A stretch of DNA of 64,000 nucleotides, taken from NCBI GenBank assembly GCA_964213355.1, contig CAXOVY010000017.1, positions 30,187 to 94,186 on the forward strand, read 5' to 3'. This DNA is from JBAXAM01 sp964213355. GTDB taxonomy: Bacteria > Pseudomonadota > Gammaproteobacteria > UBA9339. A program made the position numbers and the translations under genes. This document shows, piece after piece, positions 28,805 through 38,377 of this stretch. The notes below the pieces were generated by a model. That model was given only the letters and a program-made list of their open reading frames with translations, searched no databases and had not been told where the DNA came from. Each line of letters starts with the position of its first letter. Position 1 is the first letter of the stretch.

Positions 28805-30775
28805 TTACTTATCCAGATTTAGCATATAAGTTAGACGCAATACTTCTGCCACACTCCACGCCTGGCTAATACAACCATTTGGTTGGTGCGGATGATTACC
28901 CGAAAAAATTTCAGCAATGCTACCGATACCATACTCAGTTAAATGCTCCTGTAATGCTCCCAAACAGGGCTTAATAATTTCTAAAACTTTGCGTCGATCA
29001 GAGGTCGTTCGCAGCAAGCTTTCCGCAAAAGCCCCGAGCAACCATGGCCACACCGTACCATTGTGATAAGCCAGATCACGTGTAGTTTGATCGCCATTGT
29101 AAAAACCAACATAGCCTGCCTCATTAGGAGCAAGCGTGCGTAATCCATATGGAGTCAACAAGTTATTTTTTACTACCTCTACAATACTAACCGCCATTTT
29201 TACTAATAATGGGGAATATGGTAATGAAACTGCAAAAATCTGATTGGGTCGCAGCGCAGCGTTTTTTTCCTCAGAATTTACAAAATCGTATAAATATCCT
29301 TTTTCTTCGCACCAAAAAGTTTTACAAAAACTAGTTTTAACATTTGGTAGCATTGCCTTTAATTCATGAACGATAGGATCTGCGAGCAAAGTAGCCAATT
29401 CATCCATAAACGCAAGCATATTAAACCATAAAGCATTCACTTCAACCTGCAGTCCATAGCGTGGCGTTACGGGTTTGCCATTCACCACGGCATCCATCCA
29501 AGTAAGATTTACTTCAGGACTACCTGCAAACAACAAGCCATCCGCTTGCATTTTAATACGGTGCAATGTTCCAAACTTGTAAAAAGTAAAAATATTTTGA
29601 AGTGTCGGCCAAAAATATGCTGTTACCGCCTTTAAATTTTTTGTTTTCAAATAATATTGCTGCACCGCCCAAGCAAACCACAAACTTGCATCTACTGAAT
29701 TATAAGCATTTTCTTCTTTGGTCTTGCCCAAATAATTAGGGATTAATCCTTGTTTCTCATGCTGAGCAAAAGTTTTGAGGATTTCTAAACATAAATCTTC
29801 TTGTCCCGAATAAAGTGTAAGTCCTGGTAAAGAAATCATCGTGTCGCGTCCCCACTCCAAAAACCAGTGGTAACCGGCAACTACCGCATAGGATAATTTT
29901 GCTATATCTTTGGTAATAAAAGATTGCCCGGTTATTTTCAGCTGCTGTTGCAAGACACTGCCGCCAGTTTCTACAACATTTTTAGTACGACGCTGCAGCT
30001 CTTGCTGCCATTTTAGAGCTAAATTTGGTAGTTGCTCCACTAAACTACAAGAAAAGATAATTTCACTTTCAACATCAAGATCAGAAAAAGTAATAACTCC
30101 ACGTGAAAATAAATCTTCTTGAAAATCGTATCCACGATCTTTTTCTTGATTATATATAAAGTTGCGATACCAAAGTGTCTGGGGTAAAAAATAATGATGT
30201 TTGGCATTTGTTTGAAAAAATAATACCGGCATGCCCTCATAAGAAGCAGAGCTAAAGCCCGTATCAAGCCGCTTAATTTCTCGCTTAAACGAAGAGTTTT
30301 CGTGCTGTAGCTTATGAAAATCCCTACAAGCAAGTAATGGACGTAATTTGATTTTGGTATTTTTATTCCCGCCGCTAATTTTATATTTAAATAAAACAGT
30401 ATTTTCTTCGTGCAGCAGCAAAATTTCTTTGGTTAAAATAAGATCACCAAACTGAAAGCGCCAGGAAGGATTGGTAGTAAAAGCAAACTCTTGCAAATTA
30501 GCAAAACTTCCATCTTGTAAAAAATTGGGATAATTGTGGGCAGTTAAAAAATTTTCTTGGCCATCTTGTATTAGTACATCTTCAAGTTTGCTAAATAATA
30601 CATATTTATTCGGCAAATTATCAAGCTTGCTAACCAAGAGTCCGTGATATTTACGTGTATGACAATTGACACTGGTGCTGGAGGCATAACCACCTAATCC
30701 ATTAGTTTCGAGCCATTCTACAGACAGCGCTCTTTCAAGCGATCTCTCTGCGCTTTTTTGATAACGAAAATCCAT
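28805..30775 (-). CDS. Glycogen debranching enzyme (amylo-alpha-1,6-glucosidase)
   Basis: The 656-residue protein has the N-terminal GDE domain (WLETNGLGGYASST and CHTRKYHGLL) and the C-terminal (alpha/alpha)6 glucosidase domain with WGRDTMISLPGL, NSVDASLWFAWA and YHNGTVWPWLLG. This is the archaeal/bacterial type of amylo-alpha-1,6-glucosidase (PF12439 plus PF06202), not the GH13 GlgX type. A strong GGGGAG binding site precedes ATG 30775. It is the first gene of the glycogen operon. A possible extended -10 promoter (TGTTACAAT) lies about 90 bases upstream; it is a weak call. Confidence 0.9.
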   Translation of the reverse strand: MDFRYQKSAERSLERALSVEWLETNGLGGYASSTSVNCHTRKYHGLLVSKLDNLPNKYVLFSKLEDVLIQDGQENFLTAHNYPNFLQDGSFANLQEFAFTTNPSWRFQFGDLILTKEILLLHEENTVLFKYKISGGNKNTKIKLRPLLACRDFHKLQHENSSFKREIKRLDTGFSSASYEGMPVLFFQTNAKHHYFLPQTLWYRNFIYNQEKDRGYDFQEDLFSRGVITFSDLDVESEIIFSCSLVEQLPNLALKWQQELQRRTKNVVETGGSVLQQQLKITGQSFITKDIAKLSYAVVAGYHWFLEWGRDTMISLPGLTLYSGQEDLCLEILKTFAQHEKQGLIPNYLGKTKEENAYNSVDASLWFAWAVQQYYLKTKNLKAVTAYFWPTLQNIFTFYKFGTLHRIKMQADGLLFAGSPEVNLTWMDAVVNGKPVTPRYGLQVEVNALWFNMLAFMDELATLLADPIVHELKAMLPNVKTSFCKTFWCEEKGYLYDFVNSEEKNAALRPNQIFAVSLPYSPLLVKMAVSIVEVVKNNLLTPYGLRTLAPNEAGYVGFYNGDQTTRDLAYHNGTVWPWLLGAFAESLLRTTSDRRKVLEIIKPCLGALQEHLTEYGIGSIAEIFSGNHPHQPNGCISQAWSVAEVLRLTYMLNLDK

Positions 30776-30896
30776 ATCCGCTCCCCAAAAAACAAATTAA
30801 GTCTTTATTAAGATAAAATATACATTGATCACTAACTAACTGATTTGGATTGATATTGTAACACAACCGGCTAAAAAATATGGAATTTTTTATTTT

Positions 30897-30924
30897 TAAA
30901 AATTATATTTATAATCAATATAAT
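30897..30924 (-). terminator. Possible terminator after era
   Basis: On the minus strand ATTATATT (30924-30917) pairs with AATATAAT (30909-30902) over 8 bp with a 7-base loop, followed by a short T run. It begins right after the era stop. The stem is all A-T, so it is weak. Confidence 0.35.
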
Positions 30925-30925
30925 A

Positions 30926-31822
30926 TCAACTTTCATACCCAAACTGTTGCAATAACGCCTTATCATCAGTCCAACCACTTTTTACTTTCACCCAAAGCTT
31001 CAAAAAAACTTTCTGCGCAAATAACTCTTCCATATCTTTGCGCGCTAACGTACCAACTTTTTTCAACACCGCGCCGTCCTTTCCGATAATAATCGCTTTT
31101 TGTCCATCACGTTCAACATAAATTGTGGCTGCAATGTGCATTATATTTTGCCGTGCCGCCATTTGATCAACCACAACTGAAATAGCATACGGTAATTCCT
31201 GACCTAAAAACCGTGTTAGTTTTTCCCTAATACTTTCAGCAACCAAAAACTTGTTGTCACGATCGGTCAGTTGCTCTGGCGGAAAATAGAATGGACTTTC
31301 TGGTAATAATTTTTGTATAACTTCTTCCAGCGATAAAACATTAGTACCATCTTGCGCTGATAGGGGAATTATTGTATTAAATTCGCGTTTTTGGCCAATG
31401 GTTTTCATACATTCTAGCAATTGATCTTTTTGCGCCACGATATCAATTTTATTAATGGCTAAAATTACTGGGCAATTAGCTTGCTGCAGAATTTGTAAAA
31501 CCATCTCATCTTCTTCGCGCCAAATGGTTCCAGCCACCATAAAAATAATCACATCAACATCAGATAGCATACTTAACGCCGCTTTGTTCATATAGCGATT
31601 TAGCATGCGCTCGTTTTTATTATGTAAACCAGGAGTATCTACGTATATTGTTTGAAAATCACCGATAGTTTTAATACCAAGAATTTTATGCCGCGTTGTT
31701 TGTGGCTTGCGTGAAGTGATACTAATTTTCCTTCCCAAAATTCGATTAAGCAAAGTTGATTTACCAACATTAGGCCGACCAAGAATAGCAACGTATCCAG
31801 CGTGAGTTTTAGATGTATTCAT
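30926..31822 (-). CDS. era: GTPase Era
   Basis: Era binds 16S rRNA and helps mature the small ribosomal subunit. The 298-residue protein has G1 GRPNVGKST, the DTPG motif (VDTPGLHN), NKID for guanine specificity, and a C-terminal KH domain with IIGKDGAVLKKVG. Length equals E. coli Era (301). It follows rnc in the conserved lepB-rnc-era order, 9 bases after the rnc stop, and is the last gene of the operon. No anomalies. Confidence 0.96.
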   Translation of the reverse strand: MNTSKTHAGYVAILGRPNVGKSTLLNRILGRKISITSRKPQTTRHKILGIKTIGDFQTIYVDTPGLHNKNERMLNRYMNKAALSMLSDVDVIIFMVAGTIWREEDEMVLQILQQANCPVILAINKIDIVAQKDQLLECMKTIGQKREFNTIIPLSAQDGTNVLSLEEVIQKLLPESPFYFPPEQLTDRDNKFLVAESIREKLTRFLGQELPYAISVVVDQMAARQNIMHIAATIYVERDGQKAIIIGKDGAVLKKVGTLARKDMEELFAQKVFLKLWVKVKSGWTDDKALLQQFGYES

Positions 31823-31831
31823 TAAGTTAAC

Positions 31832-32500
31832 TTATCTCGCTTTAATTTTCGCCAACATCTTTTCTGCAGCATCACGTTCCGCACGACGCTTATTTGAACC
31901 GATGCCAATTGTCGCTTCATCAACACCAAACACTATACACTTAATAGTGAAAACCTGGGAGTGTGATACACCGATAGTTGAATCTACAGCATAGGTTGGT
32001 AGGGGCAATTTGCGCATTTGCAATAGTTCTTGGAGAAGGGTTTTGGGATCTTTTTGCGCAACACCGGCAGCTTCATCCAACCGTTTTGCAAACCAGCTTA
32101 CAACACAGCGCTGCACCACATCAAAACATCCATCTAAATACATCGCGCCAATAATTGCTTCCATAGCATCAGCAAGAATTGATTTACGCCTAGCACCACC
32201 ACTCTTGAGCTCACCCAAACCGAACTGCAAATAATTTCCAATCTGAAGCTCGCCGGCCAAATCAGCCAGCACTTCACCATTTACCAAATTAGCACGCAAA
32301 CGACTCAAATCTCCTTCTTTCATATCTGGATAGCGATGGTATAATTCAGCTGCAATAATAAAATTCAACGCCGCATCGCCTAAAAACTCTAGGCGTTCGT
32401 TGCTAATTTTGCCCATACTGCGATGGCGCAAAGCACGCTCTAGCAACTCCAGATCATGAAAACAATAACCTAACTTTTCAAAAAGCGCTTTACGCTGCAT
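31832..32500 (-). CDS. rnc: Ribonuclease III
   Basis: RNase III cuts double-stranded RNA in rRNA precursors and regulatory RNAs. The 222-residue protein has the signature NERLEFLGDAALNF (about 36-49) with the catalytic Glu and Asp residues, a second metal-binding region (DAMEAIIGAMYLD), and a C-terminal double-stranded RNA-binding domain ending KRRAERDAAEKML. It sits 15 bases after a lepB gene and 9 bases before era, in the usual operon. Confidence 0.96.
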   Translation of the reverse strand: MQRKALFEKLGYCFHDLELLERALRHRSMGKISNERLEFLGDAALNFIIAAELYHRYPDMKEGDLSRLRANLVNGEVLADLAGELQIGNYLQFGLGELKSGGARRKSILADAMEAIIGAMYLDGCFDVVQRCVVSWFAKRLDEAAGVAQKDPKTLLQELLQMRKLPLPTYAVDSTIGVSHSQVFTIKCIVFGVDEATIGIGSNKRRAERDAAEKMLAKIKAR

Positions 32501-32515
32501 AATAATAAATAAAAA

Positions 32516-33289
32516 CTATTCAATTTTTTTGCCTATCCGCTCCCACCGCACTCTTGCCCCTTCAGAACACCAACTCATCCATATCCCAAATGCCCTGCCA
32601 ATTAAGTTTTTTTCCGGCACAAAGCCCCAATAGCGACTATCATTACTACTATCACGATTATCACCCATCATGAAATAAGATCCGGCTGGCACCACAATAT
32701 CAATTTTTTCCCATTCTTTACCAGATTTAATAAAAATTTTATGTTCTACATTATTATCCAATCGTTCGACTCTAACCTGAACTGGTGTGGAAAACTTATC
32801 TTCCACATCTAAATCCATACCAGCAGGTGTTTGTAACATCTGGTGGCCGTTAATAGTTAAAATTTTATCTCTATAAACCACATGGTCTCCTGGCAAACCA
32901 ATAACCCGTTTAACTAAAATAATAGGATCTATAGGAGAACGAAACAGGGCAATATCTCCACGTTTAGGCACATCTAAACTAAAAATCTTGGTATTTAGAA
33001 CTGGAAGTCTTAGCCCATAAGCAAATTGATTAACAACAATAAAATCTCCAGGCAAAATCGTTGGCTCAAGCGAACCAGTAGGAACACGATAAGGTTGAAT
33101 CAAAAACGAACGGATCAACCATACTAACAGAAGCATAGGAAAAAACGAACGTGCATATTCGACAACTAATGGCTGATTTTTGTGAGCAACACGTTTTTTC
33201 ACCAAAAATAAAACATCAATTAATACAATCGCACCGCTAATTAATACTAATGCCGTTAAAATAAAGGGTATATCGAAAGAAATATTCAT
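32516..33289 (-). CDS. lepB: Signal peptidase I, second tandem copy
   Basis: The 257-residue enzyme removes signal peptides at the outer face of the inner membrane. Two N-terminal hydrophobic segments (about 7-30 and 48-65) precede the catalytic Ser in PTGSLEPT (S73) and the general-base Lys in LVKRVIGLPGD (K127). The box GDNRDSSNDSRYWG near the C-terminus is conserved. It is a close paralogue of the gene directly upstream; the middle blocks are nearly identical. This copy has more differences in the loop around residues 95-125. It has its own promoter and lies 15 bases before rnc, so it is the copy in the normal gene position. Confidence 0.93.
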   Translation of the reverse strand: MNISFDIPFILTALVLISGAIVLIDVLFLVKKRVAHKNQPLVVEYARSFFPMLLLVWLIRSFLIQPYRVPTGSLEPTILPGDFIVVNQFAYGLRLPVLNTKIFSLDVPKRGDIALFRSPIDPIILVKRVIGLPGDHVVYRDKILTINGHQMLQTPAGMDLDVEDKFSTPVQVRVERLDNNVEHKIFIKSGKEWEKIDIVVPAGSYFMMGDNRDSSNDSRYWGFVPEKNLIGRAFGIWMSWCSEGARVRWERIGKKIE

Positions 33290-33322
33290 TATCTACATCA
33301 ACCTTATTGAATTGTTAATTTG

Positions 33323-33350
33323 ATTATAATGCGACCAATTGAAGTTGCAA
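33323..33350 (-). promoter_or_regulatory. Promoter of downstream lepB copy
   Basis: On the minus strand TTGCAA (33350-33345) is followed after 16 bases by TATAAT (33328-33323), a perfect -10 box. The lepB start codon is about 33 bases further on. The same promoter occurs in front of the other lepB copy, so promoter and gene were duplicated together. Confidence 0.7.
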
Positions 33351-33361
33351 ATTTATTATAG

Positions 33362-34141
33362 CTAACTAATTTTTTTGCCTATCCGCTCCCACCTCACTCT
33401 TGTCCCTTCAGAATCCCAACTCATCCACACACCAAATACCCTACCAATTAAGTTTTTTTCTGGCATAACACCCCAAGAGCGACTATCGGCACTACTATCA
33501 CGATTATCTCCCATCATAAAATAAGATCCTTCTGGCACTACAATATCAATCTTTTCCAATTCATTGCGACCAGATTTGATAAAAATTTTATGTTCTACAT
33601 TATTACCCAATTGTTCAACTCGAACCTGAACTGGAGTGGAAAACTTATCTTCCACATCTAAATCCATACCAGCAGGTGTTTGCAACATCTGGTGACCATT
33701 AATAGTTAAAATTTTATTCTGATAAACTACGTGATCGCCTGGCAAACCAATAACCCGTTTAATATAAAGAATACTTGGATTTGGAGGAGAACGAAATAGC
33801 GCAATATCACCGCGCTTAGGCTCACCCAAATTAAAAAACTTAATATTTAACACTGGAGTTCTAAGCCCATAAGCAAACTGACTTACAACGATAAAATCTC
33901 CAGGCATAACCGTTGGCTCAAGCGAACCCGTTGGAACCCGAAAAGGTTGAATCAAAAACGAACGAATTATCCACACCAACAAAAGCATTGGAAAAAACGA
34001 GCGCGCGTATTCGATAACCAGTGGTTGTTTTTTGTGGGCAGCACATTTTTTCGCCAAAAACAGAACATCAATTAATGCAATCGCACCGCTAACTAATACC
34101 AGTAATGTTAAAATAAAAGGCAAATCGAAAAAAAAGTTCAT
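33362..34141 (-). CDS. lepB: Signal peptidase I, first tandem copy
   Basis: This 259-residue signal peptidase has the same layout as its neighbour: N-terminal membrane segments, Ser73 in PTGSLEPT, Lys128 in YIKRVIGLPGD and GDNRDSSADSRSWG. All catalytic residues are intact, so both copies should be active. The two may differ in substrate preference, since changes concentrate around the substrate-binding loops and the N-terminal anchor. It lies between lepA and the second lepB copy, after a duplicated promoter. Confidence 0.93.
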   Translation of the reverse strand: MNFFFDLPFILTLLVLVSGAIALIDVLFLAKKCAAHKKQPLVIEYARSFFPMLLLVWIIRSFLIQPFRVPTGSLEPTVMPGDFIVVSQFAYGLRTPVLNIKFFNLGEPKRGDIALFRSPPNPSILYIKRVIGLPGDHVVYQNKILTINGHQMLQTPAGMDLDVEDKFSTPVQVRVEQLGNNVEHKIFIKSGRNELEKIDIVVPEGSYFMMGDNRDSSADSRSWGVMPEKNLIGRVFGVWMSWDSEGTRVRWERIGKKIS

Positions 34142-34181
34142 TGTCTACATTGACCTTAATTTAATTTTAATTGTTAATTTG

Positions 34182-34209
34182 ATTATAATGCGACCAACCG
34201 GAGTTGCAA
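34182..34209 (-). promoter_or_regulatory. Promoter of upstream lepB copy
   Basis: TTGCAA (34209-34204), 16 bases, then TATAAT (34187-34182) on the minus strand. Spacing and boxes match the promoter of the other copy, with only a few differences in the spacer. Confidence 0.7.
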
Positions 34210-34263
34210 ATTTATATTCTTTTAACCCCGCGGCTTTATTTTCCCCGGGCAAGGTCAAACAAT

Positions 34264-36066
34264 TTAATCCCGGTCAACCTTCAGAATTGCAACAAAAGCC
34301 TCTTGCGGAATATCAACTCTACCCACGCGTTTCATACGTTTTTTGCCTTCTTTTTGCTTTTCGAGCAGCTTACGCTTACGGGTTATATCACCACCATAAC
34401 ATTTAGCCAGGACGTTTTTACGCAGAGCTTTTACTGTTTGCCGCGTAATAATACGGGAGCCAATTGCAGCCTGAATTGCAACTTCAAACATTTGCTGAGG
34501 AATTACTTCTTTCATCGCTTCAACCAACTTACGCCCACGATCATGAGCATTAGCACGATGCACAATCAATGCTAGCGCATCAACTTTTTCACCATTAATC
34601 AAAATATCAAGCTTTACTAAATCGGCCATGGAAAAATGATCAAAACTATAATCAAGCGAAGCATAACCACGACTAAGCGACTTTAAACGATCAAAAAAAT
34701 CTAAAATTACTTCACTCATCGGCAACAAATAGCTCAAAGAAACCTGATTGCCAACAAAACTCATATGCACCTGCTGGCCGCGCCGATCCATACAAAGTTT
34801 CATAATGCCGCCTAGGTATTCTTTGGGCGTAAGAATATTAACCCGTACTATCGGCTCACGAATTTCCTGAATTGCCCCAATATCTGGCAATTCTGCCGGA
34901 TTCGAAATCGATAAAACTTTGCCATCTTGCAGTACCACTTCATAAACAACTGTTGGTGCCGAAGTAATTAAATTTAAATTATATTCACGCTCAAGTCGCT
35001 CCTGCACAATCTCCATGTGCAACATGCCCAAAAACCCACAACGAAAACCAAAACCAAGTGCCGTAGAATTTTCGGGTTCATAAGATAATGATGCATCGTT
35101 TAAACGAAGCTTAGAGAGCGCTTCACGAAAATCTTCAAAATCATCGGCGCTAACCGGATATAAACCTGCATACACCTGGGGTTTAGCTTTTTTAAATCCA
35201 GCCAACTGTTCTTTTGCTGGGTTATTACTATGCGTTAAGGTATCGCCAACTGGCGCGCCAAAAATGTCTTTTATATTAGCAACCACATAACCAACTTCAC
35301 CAGTTGACAATTCACTCGTAACAAGTCGCTTCGGAGTAAACACACCTATGACTTCGGCAAAATAATCTTTTCCCGTCGACATCACGCGAATCTTTTCACG
35401 CGTTTTTAACACGCCATTCATAACACGAACAAGCGATACTACCCCCAAATAATTATCAAACCACGAGTCAATGATTAAGGCTTGCAGTGGTTTAAGTGGA
35501 TCACCTTTAGGCGGAGGAATACGAGCAATAATTGCTTCAAGCAACTCGGTAATCCCGATACTATTTTTAGCACTAACTTTTAAGGAATCAGATGCATCAA
35601 TACCAATAATTTCTTCGACTTCATTTATGACACGCTCAGGATCTGATTGCGGCAAATCTATTTTGTTAATCACCGGAATTATTTCAAGATTGTATGCAGC
35701 TGCCATATTACAAACAGCAACCGTCTGTGCTTCAACTCCTTGTGCAGCATCAACCAGTAACAATGCACCTTCACACGCCGCCAGCGATCTTGAAACTTCG
35801 TAAGAAAAATCAACATGACCAGGAGTATCAATAAAATTTAACTGGTACTCTTCACCATCTTTAGCACGATATTTCAAAGCTACGCTTTGCGCCTTAATGG
35901 TAATGCCACGCTCCCGCTCAATATCCATACTATCCAAAACTTGATCTTGCATTTCGCGCGACGTGAGACCACCGCAAATTTGAATAAAACGATCAGCAAG
36001 CGTCGACTTGCCATGATCAATGTGGGCAATTATGCAAAAATTACGAATTTTACTTTGTTTGTTCAT
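34264..36066 (-). CDS. lepA: Elongation factor 4 (LepA)
   Basis: LepA is a ribosome-bound GTPase that can back-translocate ribosomes and influences initiation. The 600-residue protein has [13 protein letters not shown] (G1), DTPGHVDF (G3) and NKIDLP (G4). Domains II, III and V follow, and the LepA-specific C-terminal domain ends with [16 protein letters not shown] and the basic tail. Length matches E. coli (599). It heads the lepA-lepB-lepB-rnc-era run and is divergent from nadB. Confidence 0.97.
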   Translation of the reverse strand: MNKQSKIRNFCIIAHIDHGKSTLADRFIQICGGLTSREMQDQVLDSMDIERERGITIKAQSVALKYRAKDGEEYQLNFIDTPGHVDFSYEVSRSLAACEGALLLVDAAQGVEAQTVAVCNMAAAYNLEIIPVINKIDLPQSDPERVINEVEEIIGIDASDSLKVSAKNSIGITELLEAIIARIPPPKGDPLKPLQALIIDSWFDNYLGVVSLVRVMNGVLKTREKIRVMSTGKDYFAEVIGVFTPKRLVTSELSTGEVGYVVANIKDIFGAPVGDTLTHSNNPAKEQLAGFKKAKPQVYAGLYPVSADDFEDFREALSKLRLNDASLSYEPENSTALGFGFRCGFLGMLHMEIVQERLEREYNLNLITSAPTVVYEVVLQDGKVLSISNPAELPDIGAIQEIREPIVRVNILTPKEYLGGIMKLCMDRRGQQVHMSFVGNQVSLSYLLPMSEVILDFFDRLKSLSRGYASLDYSFDHFSMADLVKLDILINGEKVDALALIVHRANAHDRGRKLVEAMKEVIPQQMFEVAIQAAIGSRIITRQTVKALRKNVLAKCYGGDITRKRKLLEKQKEGKKRMKRVGRVDIPQEAFVAILKVDRD

Positions 36067-36171
36067 TATGCAAATTTACCAAAAATTATGAGTAAAAACC
36101 AAGGATCTTTGATATCATTGTACCCATAGACTTCCTGCAAAACCAAGTATTTTGTTCCAATATAAGGCACA

Positions 36172-37716
36172 ATGAAAAATAATCATTACCACGATGTTCT
36201 GATCATAGGCAGCGGCGCTGCTGGTTTAACTGCAGCACTCAACCTCGCCAAGCACTGCAAAGTTGCCATTTTATCCAAAGGCTCAATTAATGAAGGCAAC
36301 ACCACGCACGCACAGGGAGGAATCGCTGCGGTAATCACGAATGATGATAGCATAGAATCTCACATTGAAGATACTCTGCGGTCTGGCGACGAACTATGCA
36401 ACCCGGATGCAGTTAGATTTGTCGTAAACAATGCTAAAGATGCCATTAACTGGCTAGTTACTCAAGGGGTGAATTTTAGCACCGAAGATGGCAAGCTGTT
36501 TCATCTTACTCGTGAAGGCGGACATAGCCAACGTCGCGTACTGCATGCAGATGATGCTACTGGCCTCGAAATTGAGACCAGTTTAGTAAAACAAATCCAA
36601 AAACAACCAGCTGCTATTTTCACCGAACATACCGCCATTAACTTAATCAAGCAACATGGTCGTTGCACTGGCGTTTATGCACTCAACAACCAAACTAGTA
36701 GAGTAGAAGTTTTCCAAGCAAAAGCGGTAATACTTGCAACTGGCGGCGCCAGCAAAGTTTACCTTTATACGAGCAATCCTGATTGCTCTAGCGGTGATGG
36801 TATTGCCATGGCATGGCGCGCCGGTTGCCAAATTGCAAATATGGAATTCAATCAATTTCACCCCACTTGTCTTTATCATCCACAAGCAAAATCATTTTTA
36901 ATTACTGAAGCAGTACGCGGTGAAGGGGGCAAATTGCTCTTGCCGAGTGGTGAACGCTTTATGCCAAGATTTGACCCGCGTGCTGAACTTGCTCCACGAG
37001 ATATTGTTGCACGTGCAATTGATTTTGAAATGAAGCGTCTCGGAATTGACTGCGTATATCTAGATATCAGTCATAAACCAACAGAGTTTATCATTAAACA
37101 TTTTCCTACTGTGCACAAACGTTGTCTTGAATTTGGTTTTGATCTAACTAAGAGACCTATTCCAGTTGTGCCCGCAGCCCACTACACTTGCGGTGGCGTT
37201 GTGGTTGATAAACACGGACGCACTAGTTTGCCTGGTTTATATGCAATCGGCGAAACTTCTTGCACCGGTCTTCATGGTGCCAATCGCATTGCCAGCAATT
37301 CACTGCTCGAATGTATTGTTTATGGCAAAGCCGCCAGCGATGATATCAAAGAACAGCTTACCAATATTGAAGTACCAAAGCCAGCAACCCCTTGGGATGA
37401 ATCTCAAGTAACCAATTCCGACGAAGAAATTGTCGTAACCCACAACTGGGGAGAAGTACGGCGCTTAATGTGGGATTATGTTGGCATTGTTCGCACCAAT
37501 AAACGTCTAGAACGAGCGCGCCATAGGATAGAACTGCTTAAATCTGAAATCCAAGAATATTACAGTAATTTTAAAGTGAGCAAAAACCTTCTTGAACTAC
37601 GCAACCTGGTTGCTGTTGCAGACCTAATTATCAGTTCTGCAGCAGCAAGAAAAGAAAACCGTGGATTGCATTACAATTTGGATTATGTAGCGGCAAAATC
37701 ACCCCGTCACCCATAA
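36172..37716 (+). CDS. nadB: L-aspartate oxidase NadB
   Basis: NadB oxidises L-aspartate to iminoaspartate, the first step of NAD synthesis from aspartate. The 514-residue flavoprotein has the FAD-binding [11 protein letters not shown] (about 12-22), the flavin-loop [12 protein letters not shown] (about 43-54), the substrate loop with [15 protein letters not shown] and the C-terminal [17 protein letters not shown]. It stands alone on the plus strand. nadA and nadC are not in the window. nadE at 51.5 kb does the last step of the pathway. Confidence 0.95.
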   Translation: MKNNHYHDVLIIGSGAAGLTAALNLAKHCKVAILSKGSINEGNTTHAQGGIAAVITNDDSIESHIEDTLRSGDELCNPDAVRFVVNNAKDAINWLVTQGVNFSTEDGKLFHLTREGGHSQRRVLHADDATGLEIETSLVKQIQKQPAAIFTEHTAINLIKQHGRCTGVYALNNQTSRVEVFQAKAVILATGGASKVYLYTSNPDCSSGDGIAMAWRAGCQIANMEFNQFHPTCLYHPQAKSFLITEAVRGEGGKLLLPSGERFMPRFDPRAELAPRDIVARAIDFEMKRLGIDCVYLDISHKPTEFIIKHFPTVHKRCLEFGFDLTKRPIPVVPAAHYTCGGVVVDKHGRTSLPGLYAIGETSCTGLHGANRIASNSLLECIVYGKAASDDIKEQLTNIEVPKPATPWDESQVTNSDEEIVVTHNWGEVRRLMWDYVGIVRTNKRLERARHRIELLKSEIQEYYSNFKVSKNLLELRNLVAVADLIISSAAARKENRGLHYNLDYVAAKSPRHP

Positions 37717-37826
37717 TTATTCTAACCCTAGGCACAATCTCTTTACCAACAAATTTTCCGTTTGAACCTCTCCCCTTGGGAATCCCCCATTGCTTTGTTC
37801 TCATAACACGCCACAAGAAATATGCT

Positions 37827-38261
37827 TTATACAAACAGATGTTCTTTCAAACTCTTTGCCAGCTTTGCTAATGGATATCTCGTGTAATCTTTCGAAATGT
37901 AAACTATATCTGAAAGATGATTGTCGAGGTGTTTTCCAATTAGACCATAAAAATGCGCTGGAGCAACTATAACTAAATGCTTGTATTGATTTTGATCCCA
38001 ACCAGCTTTCAGCTCATGCGCTAATTGAATTGCAAAATGTTCAGCCTCAACTTCTCTAGGATCACTTTTGGCATAAGAACCACGTACACCACCGTCTGTT
38101 TTATAATGTCCTGGTTTATCAGACATTAAATCCGCTGCTTTTTTACGACTATTTGGGTGTTGCAATTCACGTAATAATTTTAGCTCATCAACAACACGTA
38201 AATTTTCCGAAGTTAAAAGCTTAGCTTCTGCAGAATTAGCAATCAATATCCATGTAATCAT
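37827..38261 (-). CDS. Host attachment family protein
   Basis: The 144-residue protein begins MITWILIANSAEAKLL and contains RKKAADLMSDKPGH, FAIQLAHEL and VIVAPAHFYGLIG. This matches the family annotated as protein required for attachment to host cells (COG5622, PF10116), whose fold resembles the eRF1/Pelota domain. The family name comes from Agrobacterium; the biochemical role is not established. ATG 38261 has GGAG upstream and is preferred over an upstream extension. It is divergent from the oligosaccharyltransferase gene. No signal peptide is visible. Confidence 0.85.
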   Translation of the reverse strand: MITWILIANSAEAKLLTSENLRVVDELKLLRELQHPNSRKKAADLMSDKPGHYKTDGGVRGSYAKSDPREVEAEHFAIQLAHELKAGWDQNQYKHLVIVAPAHFYGLIGKHLDNHLSDIVYISKDYTRYPLAKLAKSLKEHLFV

Positions 38262-38377
38262 TTTGACTCCAGTTAATTGTTGTCCTGAACCATTATAGTT
38301 GGTTTCAACTATGCCCTCAAGTACACCTTGTATCTTATATAAAAAGATTATACCATTTGCTCGGTTATTAAGAGAAT

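Noticed and set aside
34210..34263. GC-rich patches (CCCCGCGG, CCCCGGGC) before lepA's stop as a terminator
   Set aside because: The two patches do not pair into a stem followed by T residues on the minus strand.
37631..37834. A 67-codon minus-strand frame in the nadB to attachment-gene gap
   Set aside because: It overlaps the end of nadB, has no ribosome binding site and no recognisable motif.
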